From Pseudooceanicola spongiae (GTDB taxonomy: Bacteria > Pseudomonadota > Alphaproteobacteria > Rhodobacterales > Rhodobacteraceae): a stretch of DNA of 64,000 nucleotides. How positions within the stretch are numbered: the first letter of the stretch is position 1; each line of letters opens with the position of its first letter. Positions 58,516 through 64,000 of this stretch are shown piece by piece. The stretch spans positions 1,906,501 to 1,970,500 of the forward strand of contig NZ_CP045201.1 in NCBI RefSeq assembly GCF_014899185.1, read 5' to 3'. The translations under genes were made by a program, and so were the position numbers. A model generated the notes under the pieces. That model had not been told where the DNA came from and searched no databases. It was given only the letters and a program-made list of their open reading frames with translations.

Positions 58516-59289
58516 TCAAGGCGTCAGGAACCGCTTCAGCATCAGCGCCTCCTGCCCCTCCATCAGGCTCTCGGCGGTCGCCATGTGGTCGGCCATGACC
58601 TGCCGCGCGCGATCCGCATCGCCCATGCGCAGCGCCTCGACCAGCTCCAGCTGAAATGCCCGCCCGCGCTGCCACAGCTCGCGGTTGGGCGGAGCGTAAA
58701 GATGGCGATAGACCGTCAGGTCGCTGAGGATCTGTGCCATGAAGCCGATGACGAACCCCAGCAGTTCGTTGCGCGCAAAACCCGCCAGCAGCTGGTGAAA
58801 CCGCAACGAGGCGACGTGCTGTTCGCGCTCCTCATCGACTGTCACCGATGGCGCGTCGTAGCTGGCGATCACCGTCTCGAGCTCGGCCAGTTGCTCGGCC
58901 GTCAGCGTCCCGGCGAGCGAGGCGACAAGCTCCGGCTCAAGCAGGCGGCGCATCTGGTAGATGTCCTTCAGCGTCAGATCGCGGAAGTAAAAGTAGTTGC
59001 CCAGCAGAGCGCGCGCGCGCTCGCCCGAGACTTCGTGGACGAAACTGCCGCCACCCGGGCCGGTACGCGTCTTGACCAACCCCTGCGCCTCGAGAATGCG
59101 CATCGCCTCGCGTATTGTGCCTTTTGACATGGCAAAACGTGCGATCAGCTCGGCCTCGCTGGGCAGACGGTCGCCCATGCGTAGCCCCTGCTCGACCACC
59201 CAATCCTTGATCTGGTCGGCCACCTGAACGGGACGCGACCTCCGCGCAGGGGCGGCCTTGTCACCGTCGAATATCTCGCGATTTTTCAT
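58516..59289 (-). CDS. GntR/FadR family transcriptional regulator
   Basis: The 257-residue protein has a GntR winged helix (VQVADQIKDWVVEQGLRMGD, RLPSEAELIARFAMSKGTIRE) and a FadR-type FCD ligand domain with the metal-binding His pattern (LRFHQLLAGFARN). ATG 59289 is chosen since the upstream in-frame extension is non-conserved. The site TCATGATAATTT overlaps its start, matching the two sites in the peptide ABC / DUF1028 leader, so it is the probable regulator of that cassette and of itself. Confidence 0.9.
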   Translation of the reverse strand: MKNREIFDGDKAAPARRSRPVQVADQIKDWVVEQGLRMGDRLPSEAELIARFAMSKGTIREAMRILEAQGLVKTRTGPGGGSFVHEVSGERARALLGNYFYFRDLTLKDIYQMRRLLEPELVASLAGTLTAEQLAELETVIASYDAPSVTVDEEREQHVASLRFHQLLAGFARNELLGFVIGFMAQILSDLTVYRHLYAPPNRELWQRGRAFQLELVEALRMGDADRARQVMADHMATAESLMEGQEALMLKRFLTP

Positions 59290-59297
59290 GATAATTT
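59286..59297. promoter_or_regulatory. GntR-type site 3, TCATGATAATTT
   Basis: Overlaps the GntR start region and differs from the other two copies by one base. This position fits autorepression. Confidence 0.6.
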
Positions 59298-59380
59298 TCT
59301 GACAGCAAAAGGACCGGTGCGCAATGCCTAGGCCTTTCGATTTGAAGCACGGCAGCTTCGTGGCGTCCGTCCGAGCCATA

Positions 59381-59800
59381 ATGGCCATCTTTAAATATGA
59401 GACTGCTAAACTTGATTATTCCCTAGCAACTTCAACCTTCGATGCCGCTCTGCTCAGTTTTCTCGAAGCCAACCTGCTTCTGATCCGTAGCGACTATGTC
59501 CATGAACGCAAAATCTTCGTTACCTGCGAACTGAACCACGAACTTGAACGGCTGAGGCTGCGCCCCCCGAACCAGTTCGCAAGCGCCTTCTACCAGCTCC
59601 AGGAAGACCTGATGCCGGTCATGGAAGAGCGTGTGATCCGCGCGTGGCACTGTACCAGGATGACAGGCGGAGAAATCGCTGACATGCTTCGCGACGGTAT
59701 CCAGATATCAAGACCCGAGACGCTTTCCTGCCAGCGCGCGTATCGGCTGCGCCATGGAAACAAGGGGTCAGAGGCGGGCCAGATCACAAACAGATTTTTT
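59381..59800 (+). pseudogene. Hypothetical gene truncated by IS481-type insertion
   Basis: From MAIFKYETAKLDYSLATSTF to about EIADMLRDGIQISRPETLSC the sequence looks like a genuine protein; a segment VIRAWHCTRMTGGEIADMLRDGI resembles a conserved hypothetical family (HYTR...DGI pattern). The frame then runs into the left flank of the IS481-type element and on to 60019 without natural meaning. I know no function for it. Confidence 0.5.
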
Positions 59801-59952
59801 CAACAACATAGGCGCATTCCAGACCCTAGTTGTTTGATCCCACGGTTTGATGGTGCGATCCTTTCTCAGGCTTGGAAGGAAGCATTATGGGACAAGTTCG
59901 TCACGGGAGCGCCACGACAACGCACTCCGTCAGAGCTGCAATACAGCGATCC

Positions 59953-59993
59953 GCTGCCCGGCAGGGTCATGCGCAGCATGATCCCGAGAGGGG
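59953..59993 (+). repeat. Palindromic mini-element P1 (type A)
   Basis: GCTGCCCGGCAGGG, hairpin core TCATGC-GCA-GCATGA, TCCCGAGAGGGG, inserted between transposase codons for IQR-S and QASLAQ. Confidence 0.85.
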
Positions 59994-60030
59994 CAAGCTT
60001 CGCTCGCGCAGTTAAGTAAGGAGCTGGGCA

Positions 60031-60072
60031 GTGAGGAGGATCAGAAAACGATCCGGTGAATCGTTTTCCCGA
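60031..60072 (+). repeat. Palindromic mini-element P2 (type B)
   Basis: GTGAGGAGGATCAG, core AAAACGAT-ccggtga-ATCGTTTT, CCCGACG, inserted between ELG and NPKTVAKW. Confidence 0.85.
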
Positions 60073-60257
60073 CGAACCCCAAGACCGTTGCGAAGTGGCG
60101 AAAGCGCGCGACTGTCGAATACTTGAAGACCGGGCCAAAGGAGCCGCGTTCAACCGTTCTCACTGAAGCTGAGGAGGCAATGGTCGTCGCATTTCGACGA
60201 CACACGCTGCTGCCGCTGGATGATTGCCTCTATGCTCTTCAGCCATCGCTTCCGCAT

Positions 60258-60300
60258 CCGCCGACCGACAGGGTATTTCCGCAGGAAATGTCCCGAGAGG
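60258..60300 (+). repeat. Palindromic mini-element P3 (type A)
   Basis: Forty-three bases: CCGCCGACCGACAGGG, core ATTTCC-GCA-GGAAAT, TCCCGAGAGG. Exact removal restores SLPH-LTRSALH. Confidence 0.88.
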
Positions 60301-60322
60301 TTGACCCGGTCGGCATTGCATC

Positions 60323-60370
60323 TTGCGTCGGGGAAAACGATCCCCCGGATCGTTTTCTGACTCTCCTCAC
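60323..60370 (-). repeat. Palindromic mini-element P4 (type B, reverse)
   Basis: In reverse orientation GTGAGGAGAGTCAG, an 11-bp stem GAAAACGATCC-GGG-GGATCGTTTTC, CCCGACGCAA; lies between ALH and LQRHGISRLP. Confidence 0.85.
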
Positions 60371-60451
60371 CTTCAGCGGCACGGGATCTCTCGCTTGCCG
60401 GATGTCGAGGGCGACAAGCCTAAGCGCCAGAAGTTCAAGCGTTACCCGATC

Positions 60452-60488
60452 CACTGCCCGGCAGGCGATGCTGGGATCGCCGAGAGGG
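60452..60488 (+). repeat. Palindromic mini-element P5 (type A)
   Basis: Thirty-seven bases: CACTGCCCGGCA, core GGCGAT-gctggg-ATCGCC, GAGAGGG. Exact removal restores RYPI-GFFHI. Confidence 0.85.
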
Positions 60489-60503
60489 GGCTTCTTTCAT
60501 ATC

Positions 60504-60540
60504 CGCTGCCCGTCAGTGTATGTTTCCATGCACGAGTGGG
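60504..60540 (+). repeat. Palindromic mini-element P6 (type A, diverged)
   Basis: Thirty-seven bases: CGCTGCCCGTCAG, core TGTATG-tttc-CATGCA, CGAGTGGG. Exact removal restores FFHI-DIAEVQ. It lies only 15 bases after P5. Confidence 0.78.
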
Positions 60541-60711
60541 GATATCGCGGAAGTTCAGACGGTCGAGGGCAAGCTCTATCTCTTTGTTGGTATTGACCGG
60601 ACCAGCAAGTTTGCAGTCACACAACTCGTGGATAAGGCAGACCGCAAGACCGCCTGGGAATTCCTCGAGCGTCTGCTCAAGGCAGTCCCCTATCGCATCC
60701 ACACGATCCTG

Positions 60712-60753
60712 CCCCCCTTCTCGGGATCATGCTGCGCATGACCCTGCCGGGCG
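60712..60753 (-). repeat. Palindromic mini-element P7 (type A, reverse)
   Basis: Forty-two bases; in reverse orientation GCCCGGCAGGG, core TCATGC-GCA-GCATGA, TCCCGAGAAGGGG. Core and flanks are nearly identical to P1. Removal restores IHTIL-TDNGIQF. Confidence 0.87.
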
Positions 60754-60885
60754 ACGGATAACGGCATCCAATTCGCCGAGCAGCCCCGCAACCGGAACAC
60801 AGCATACTCGCGGCAAATGCGCTTCGACATGATCTGCGAAGCAAATGGGATCGAACACCGACGGACCAAGCCAAACCATCCTTGG

Positions 60886-60932
60886 AGCCGTGAGGATAAG
60901 AAAACAGTCCGGGGGACTGTTTTTCCGAGGGG
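60886..60932 (+). repeat. Palindromic mini-element P8 (type B)
   Basis: GTGAGGATAAG, core AAAACAGTCC-GGG-GGACTGTTTT (10-bp stem), CCGAGGGG; lies between NHPW and GQVERM. Boundaries are approximate. Confidence 0.8.
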
Positions 60933-60968
60933 CGGCCAGGTCGAGCGGATGAACCGAACCATCGAGGA

Positions 60969-61010
60969 GGGTGAGGCCGCAAGCCGATCCGGGGGATCGG
61001 CGACGGCGGA
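60969..61010 (+). repeat. Palindromic mini-element P9 (type B)
   Basis: GGTGAGGCCGCAA, core GCCGATCC-GGG-GGATCGGC (8-bp stem), GACGGCGG; lies between MNRTIEE and VKRYHYDSH. Boundaries are approximate. Confidence 0.8.
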
Positions 61011-61072
61011 ACGTGAAACGATACCATTACGACAGCCATGATCAGCTGCGCACGCACCTCGCCGACTTCATC

Positions 61073-61120
61073 TTGCGTCGGGGCCAACAGTCCGCAGGAC
61101 TGTCGGCTTCTCCCTCCTCA
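61073..61120 (-). repeat. Palindromic mini-element P10 (type B, reverse)
   Basis: In reverse orientation GTGAGGAGGGAGAAG, core CCGACAGTCC-TGC-GGACTGTTGG, CCCCGACGCAA; lies between LADFI and YNVARRL. It shares the CATCTTGCGTCGGGG border with P4. Confidence 0.83.
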
Positions 61121-61281
61121 CCTACAACGTCGCACGCAGGCTAAAGACCCTGAACGGCCTAACACCCTACGAATACATCTGCAAATCTGGACTTCAGAGC
61201 CAGATCGATTCATCATAAACCCGATCCACCAGATGCCGGGACTGAACACCTAGTTGCACGAGGTGCCAAAGTCTGGAAGGC

Positions 61282-61455
61282 GCAGATACTGTTGAAAAAC
61301 TCGCCGGTGAGTCTGCGCGGCTGTGTTGGAAGGAACAACGTTCCCTTTTCTGAAGGTGGAGGCCGGAGATGAGCCCCGGTTCAGTATCGATAGGAACAAA
61401 GTTCCAACTTTAGACTACTGCTGAGAAGTAGCAGGAGTTTTTCAACAGTATCCGC
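61282..61455. mobile_element. 174-bp element with 21-bp terminal inverted repeats (MITE-like)
   Basis: GCAGATACTGTTGAAAAACT on the left and its inverse on the right form 21-base ends with one mismatch. The interior has no gene but two small GGAAC-GTTCC hairpins (near 61332 and 61393). It looks like a non-autonomous transposon remnant or the two ends of a deleted IS. Confidence 0.6.
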
Positions 61456-61678
61456 AGAAAGCGGACTGTGCAAAGGCGGCCCTCTGACGAAATAGTGCGA
61501 CGCTTCATGTTGCGATGTCGCGCGCAGAAGCCGCCGTTCGCTGCAGGTGCATCATTCAGGCACACCTGATCGGCAGCAAAGCGGACAAAACCGCCCTCGG
61601 TTCCTGCCAGCCCGCAATGTAAAACGATCATCTTACCTTCATATTCAAGGACGCCAAAGGAGGTTCCCATGTTTCGAC
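61456..61678. other. Region before the LysR gene without a clear gene
   Basis: A short minus-strand frame starting MGTSFGVLEYEGKMIVLHCG at about 61670 is open but resembles nothing I know and ends in the MITE-like element, so it is probably decayed sequence. Confidence 0.35.
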
Positions 61679-62590
61679 TTACGAGATCCTCGTGTCTCGC
61701 GGACGAGCTTTGATGAAATCCACGAAGGCTCGGAGAGGCGGGGGCATGTGGCGGCGGCTCGAATAATACAGGAATGGTCCCTCGAAGCTGGGCCACCAGT
61801 CTTCGAGCACCGGGGTCAGCCGACCGTCATCCATGGCGGGACGCAACCAGTCCTCGAACGTGGCGACGATTCCCCGCCCGCTGATCGCCGTTGCAATGGC
61901 AAATTCGGCAGCTTGCGTGCTGATCGATAGGGGGCCGCTCGGATTGATCGTCAGACTTTCGCCGCCTTTTTCGAACGCCCACTCGGTGAATGCCCCGCCC
62001 GGAAACCTTGTGCGAAGGCAGGCATGCGCCAGCAGATCGCGCGGATGGCCGGGTGTGCCGTGCCTGGCCAGATAGTCAGGAGAGGCCGCGGTGGCGGCCC
62101 GCTGGCTGCGCGGTCCGATCGGCACGCAGATCGCATCCTGCGCCAGGGTCTCTCCATAGCGAATGCCCGCATCTGCCCCCCTCGAAAGTATGTCGACAAG
62201 CCCGTCATCGACCGTGATGTCGAGACTGACTTCCGGGTAGGCCCGCAGAAAATCCGCCGCGATCGGAGGCAGGATCGTGCGCGTGACCGCCCCTGGCACA
62301 TTCAGCCGCAGGGTTCCCCGCAGGCCCTTTCCGAAACCAGCGACCGTCTCCAACGCGCTGTCGAGACCCGCGAGCACTGGGACGATCCGGTTCATCAGTT
62401 CCTCGCCTGCCACCGTCAGGGCCACGCTTCGCGTCGTCCTGTTCATGAGCCGCGTTCCGAGCTGGTCTTCCAGTCGTCTCACAGCTTCACTGACCGTCGA
62501 CGCTGGAACTGACGTGACCCGCGCCGCTCCACGAAAGCCACCATGATGTGCCGCAGCAATGAAGAGCCGCAGATCCCGAACTTGATCCAT
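61679..62590 (-). CDS. LysR family transcriptional regulator
   Basis: The 303-residue protein has the LysR N-terminal helix-turn-helix (DLRLFIAAAHHGGFRGAARV, TSVPASTVSEAVRRLEDQLG, RLMNRTTRSVALT) and the LysR substrate-binding domain (GTLRLNVPGAVTRTILPPIA, VSLDITVDDGLVDILSRGAD, AGIRYGETL). It belongs to the type often paired with oxidoreductases. It diverges from the aldo/keto reductase across 93 bases and is its likely regulator. Confidence 0.92.
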   Translation of the reverse strand: MDQVRDLRLFIAAAHHGGFRGAARVTSVPASTVSEAVRRLEDQLGTRLMNRTTRSVALTVAGEELMNRIVPVLAGLDSALETVAGFGKGLRGTLRLNVPGAVTRTILPPIAADFLRAYPEVSLDITVDDGLVDILSRGADAGIRYGETLAQDAICVPIGPRSQRAATAASPDYLARHGTPGHPRDLLAHACLRTRFPGGAFTEWAFEKGGESLTINPSGPLSISTQAAEFAIATAISGRGIVATFEDWLRPAMDDGRLTPVLEDWWPSFEGPFLYYSSRRHMPPPLRAFVDFIKARPRDTRIS

Positions 62591-62683
62591 TGTTCGCCTT
62601 TTCCGATCAGGCCGTCCGCCTTAAACGATCTTATCGAACAATGAGTTGGAGTCTAGTTTCAGGGCAGCAAAAGGAGCAATCGG

Positions 62684-63565
62684 ATGACAAAGAGCACTGA
62701 ACTTGGTGGCAGCTTCACCCTGCCCGGAACCGACATCACTTTAAACCGGATGGGCTATGGGGCCATGCAGCTTGCCGGCCCCCATGTCTTCGGCCCACCG
62801 AAGGATCACGACGCGGCCGTTGCCGTTTTGCGGGAAGCGATCAGGCAGGGCATAAATCACATCGACACCAGTGATTTTTATGGGCCGCACGTCACCAACC
62901 AGATCATCAGAGAGGCGCTTGCCCCATATCCGGACGACCTGACGATCGTGACGAAGATTGGCGCAGTGCGCGGCGCTGACGCATCATGGAATCCCGCGAT
63001 GTCGGCCGAGGCTCTGGAGCAGGCCGTAAACGACAACCTCGCCAACCTAGGACGCGACACGATCGATGTGGTTAATTTACGGATCATGTTCGGAGAGGGG
63101 CCGACCGAGGGCTCGATCAAGGAGCCCCTCTCTGCGCTGGCCAAACTGCAACAGGACGGGCGCGTTCGACATATCGGACTGAGCAACGTCACGGCCGCGC
63201 AGGTCGAGGAAGGGCGCGATATTGCGGATATCGTCTGCGTCCAGAACCTCTACAACCTTGCCCACCGCAGCGACGATGCGATGATCGACGCACTGGCAGC
63301 CGATGGGATTGCCTATGTGCCATTTTTCCCGCTCGGCGGCTTCTCTCCGCTGCAATCGGACGCCCTATCCGCCGTGGCGGCAGACCTCAGCGCCAGCCCT
63401 CTGCAGGTCGCGCTGGCCTGGCTTTTGCAACGCGCGCCGAACATTTTGCTCATACCCGGCACGTCGTCGGTCGCCCACCTGAAGGAAAACATCGCCGCGG
63501 CGTCGTTGGACCTGCCGGAAGAGGCATGCATGACGCTGGACGCTATCGGATCCACCGGACACTGA
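62684..63565 (+). CDS. Aldo/keto reductase family oxidoreductase
   Basis: The 293-residue barrel has the aldo/keto reductase landmarks: NRMGYGAMQLAGPHVFGPPK, HIDTSDFYGPHVTNQIIREA (catalytic Asp and Tyr), LTIVTKIG (catalytic Lys), VRHIGLSNVTAAQVEEG and ILLIPGTSSVAHLKENIAAA (NADPH binding). It reduces aldehydes or ketones with NADPH. It resembles the YdbC/general stress type of AKRs. Divergent LysR regulator upstream. Confidence 0.92.
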   Translation: MTKSTELGGSFTLPGTDITLNRMGYGAMQLAGPHVFGPPKDHDAAVAVLREAIRQGINHIDTSDFYGPHVTNQIIREALAPYPDDLTIVTKIGAVRGADASWNPAMSAEALEQAVNDNLANLGRDTIDVVNLRIMFGEGPTEGSIKEPLSALAKLQQDGRVRHIGLSNVTAAQVEEGRDIADIVCVQNLYNLAHRSDDAMIDALAADGIAYVPFFPLGGFSPLQSDALSAVAADLSASPLQVALAWLLQRAPNILLIPGTSSVAHLKENIAAASLDLPEEACMTLDAIGSTGH

Positions 63566-63763
63566 AGGACGCCGCCAACTCATACCCCCCATGATTGAAA
63601 AGTGGACGTTCAGATAAGACATCGAGCGTCCACAAAGCGGACGTTCCCGAATTGGAGAATGCTGCGCATAGCCTTCAGCGGCTGCGTTGGGAAAACAGCG
63701 ATGCACCAAAGCCTGATTGCAAGCACGGCAAGTCAGGGCCGGGCTTGGAGGTGACTTAACGAA
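63566..63763. other. Intergenic region
   Basis: No gene or strong structure is seen; short repeats of AAGCGGAC occur near 63600-63660. Confidence 0.35.
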
Positions 63764-64000
63764 TTACCCTTTGGCTCCGTCATTGGTCGCCTCCGAATCT
63801 GGGGCAAGGAGGCCTTCCGCGAGCATCCGGAAGGCCTCCTGCGCCTTCAACAGCATCGCCTCTGGGTTGTCACAGGACGCGACCCAGAGCGCTGCATTGA
63901 GAGCGGCGCCGTTCAGAAGGCGGGAGGCGGCCTCGATATCGACGGGCCTCAGCACGCCGTTGGCCAGAAGCTGCGTGACCGCCTCGCGGGTCGCGTCGAG
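63764..64000 (-). CDS. TetR family regulator, C-terminal part
   Basis: The frame is open to the right edge of the window and reads REAVTQLLANGVLRPVDIEA, ASRLLNGAALNAALWVAS, MLLKAQEAFRMLAEGLL, typical of the C-terminal helices of TetR regulators. The start and the DNA-binding domain lie outside the window. Confidence 0.7.
   Translation of the reverse strand, partial: LDATREAVTQLLANGVLRPVDIEAASRLLNGAALNAALWVASCDNPEAMLLKAQEAFRMLAEGLLAPDSEATNDGAKG

Larger units (their letters stand above)
59887..61253 (+). pseudogene. IS481-family transposase interrupted by about ten palindromic mini-elements
   Basis: Starting at MGQVRHGSATTTHSVRAAIQ the pieces follow the IS481 transposase order: QASLAQLSKELG, NPKTVAKWRKRATVEYLKTG, EAMVVAFRRHTLLPLDD, CLYALQPSLPH, LTRSALH, HGISRLPDVEGDKPKRQKF, FFHIDIAEVQTVEGKLYLFV, VDKADRKTAWEFLERL, DNGIQFAEQPRNRN, ICEANGIEHRRTKPNHPW, GQVERMNRT, YDSHDQLRTHLADF, LNGLTPYEYIC and FIINPIHQMPGLNT. 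Between pieces lie short palindromes of 37-48 bases; removing them gives a nearly complete transposase of the usual length. One extra single-base loss occurs near 61184. Confidence 0.88.

Noticed and set aside
60258-61121. CRISPR array formed by the repeated palindromes
   Set aside because: Spacing and sequence between repeats are transposase codons, repeats are of two classes in both orientations, and no cas genes are present.

Overview
The window looks like chromosome from a high-GC alphaproteobacterium, most likely of the Rhodobacterales (Roseobacter/Paracoccus type). This is inferred from base composition, many 4-nt gene overlaps, TRAP and ABC uptake systems with local LacI/IclR/GntR/TetR/LysR regulators, and protein sequences that read like that order. 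No rRNA, tRNA or CRISPR array was found. Most of the window is catabolic and transport cassettes; the stretch from about 46 to 62 kb is accessory, with insertion sequences and remnants.

0-9.4 kb: end of a PHP-type gene, an AidB-like acyl-CoA dehydrogenase, then a phosphorus island. A secreted phytase-like protein, a MarR regulator, and a minus-strand operon phoA / DUF3299-like protein / ABC ATPase / FtsX-type permease with a His-rich loop. phoA is preceded by a clear Pho box (three 7-mers at 11-bp spacing). Two identical 43-bp repeats in inverted orientation bracket the island. 9.4-13.3 kb: cytosine-deaminase-like amidohydrolase diverging from an M24 peptidase and an Asp/Glu racemase-family protein.

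13.3-20.2 kb: LacI-regulated carbohydrate operon (isomerase, Gfo/Idh/MocA dehydrogenase, three-gene sugar ABC transporter) with palindromic LacI operators and a one-base frameshift in the ATPase signature motif. 20.5-24.2 kb: an MHYT-GGDEF-EAL protein, then a decayed LysR / TAXI / TRAP / amidohydrolase locus. 24.3-32.2 kb: ABC exporter, AraC regulator, DMT permease, methyltransferase, and a large methyltransferase-WbsX-RgpF surface-glycan protein with 33-bp tandem repeats.

32.4-46 kb: aromatic-catabolism island: OYE-type Fe-S flavoenzyme with TetR, FAH-family hydrolase, quinone oxidoreductase, extradiol dioxygenase, IclR, TRAP transporter (P, M, Q), MhpA-like hydroxylase and sulfatase. Five copies of TGTCC-N7-GGACA lie 76-98 bp upstream of the start codons of the five minus-strand units. 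The set reads as one IclR regulon for import, desulfation, hydroxylation and meta-cleavage of an aromatic compound, possibly an aryl sulfate.

46-64 kb: SDR, rpsU, AzlCD exporter with Lrp regulator, an IS3 element, an IS1182 fragment, a GntR-regulated peptide ABC operon with a permease-ATPase fusion and DUF1028, then an IS481-type transposase gene broken by about ten small palindromic elements. Two more copies sit in the IS3 transposase. Removing them restores the transposase frames, so they look like a small mobile palindromic repeat family; I consider this and the IclR regulon the two most noteworthy findings. The window ends with a LysR/aldo-keto reductase pair and the tail of a TetR regulator.
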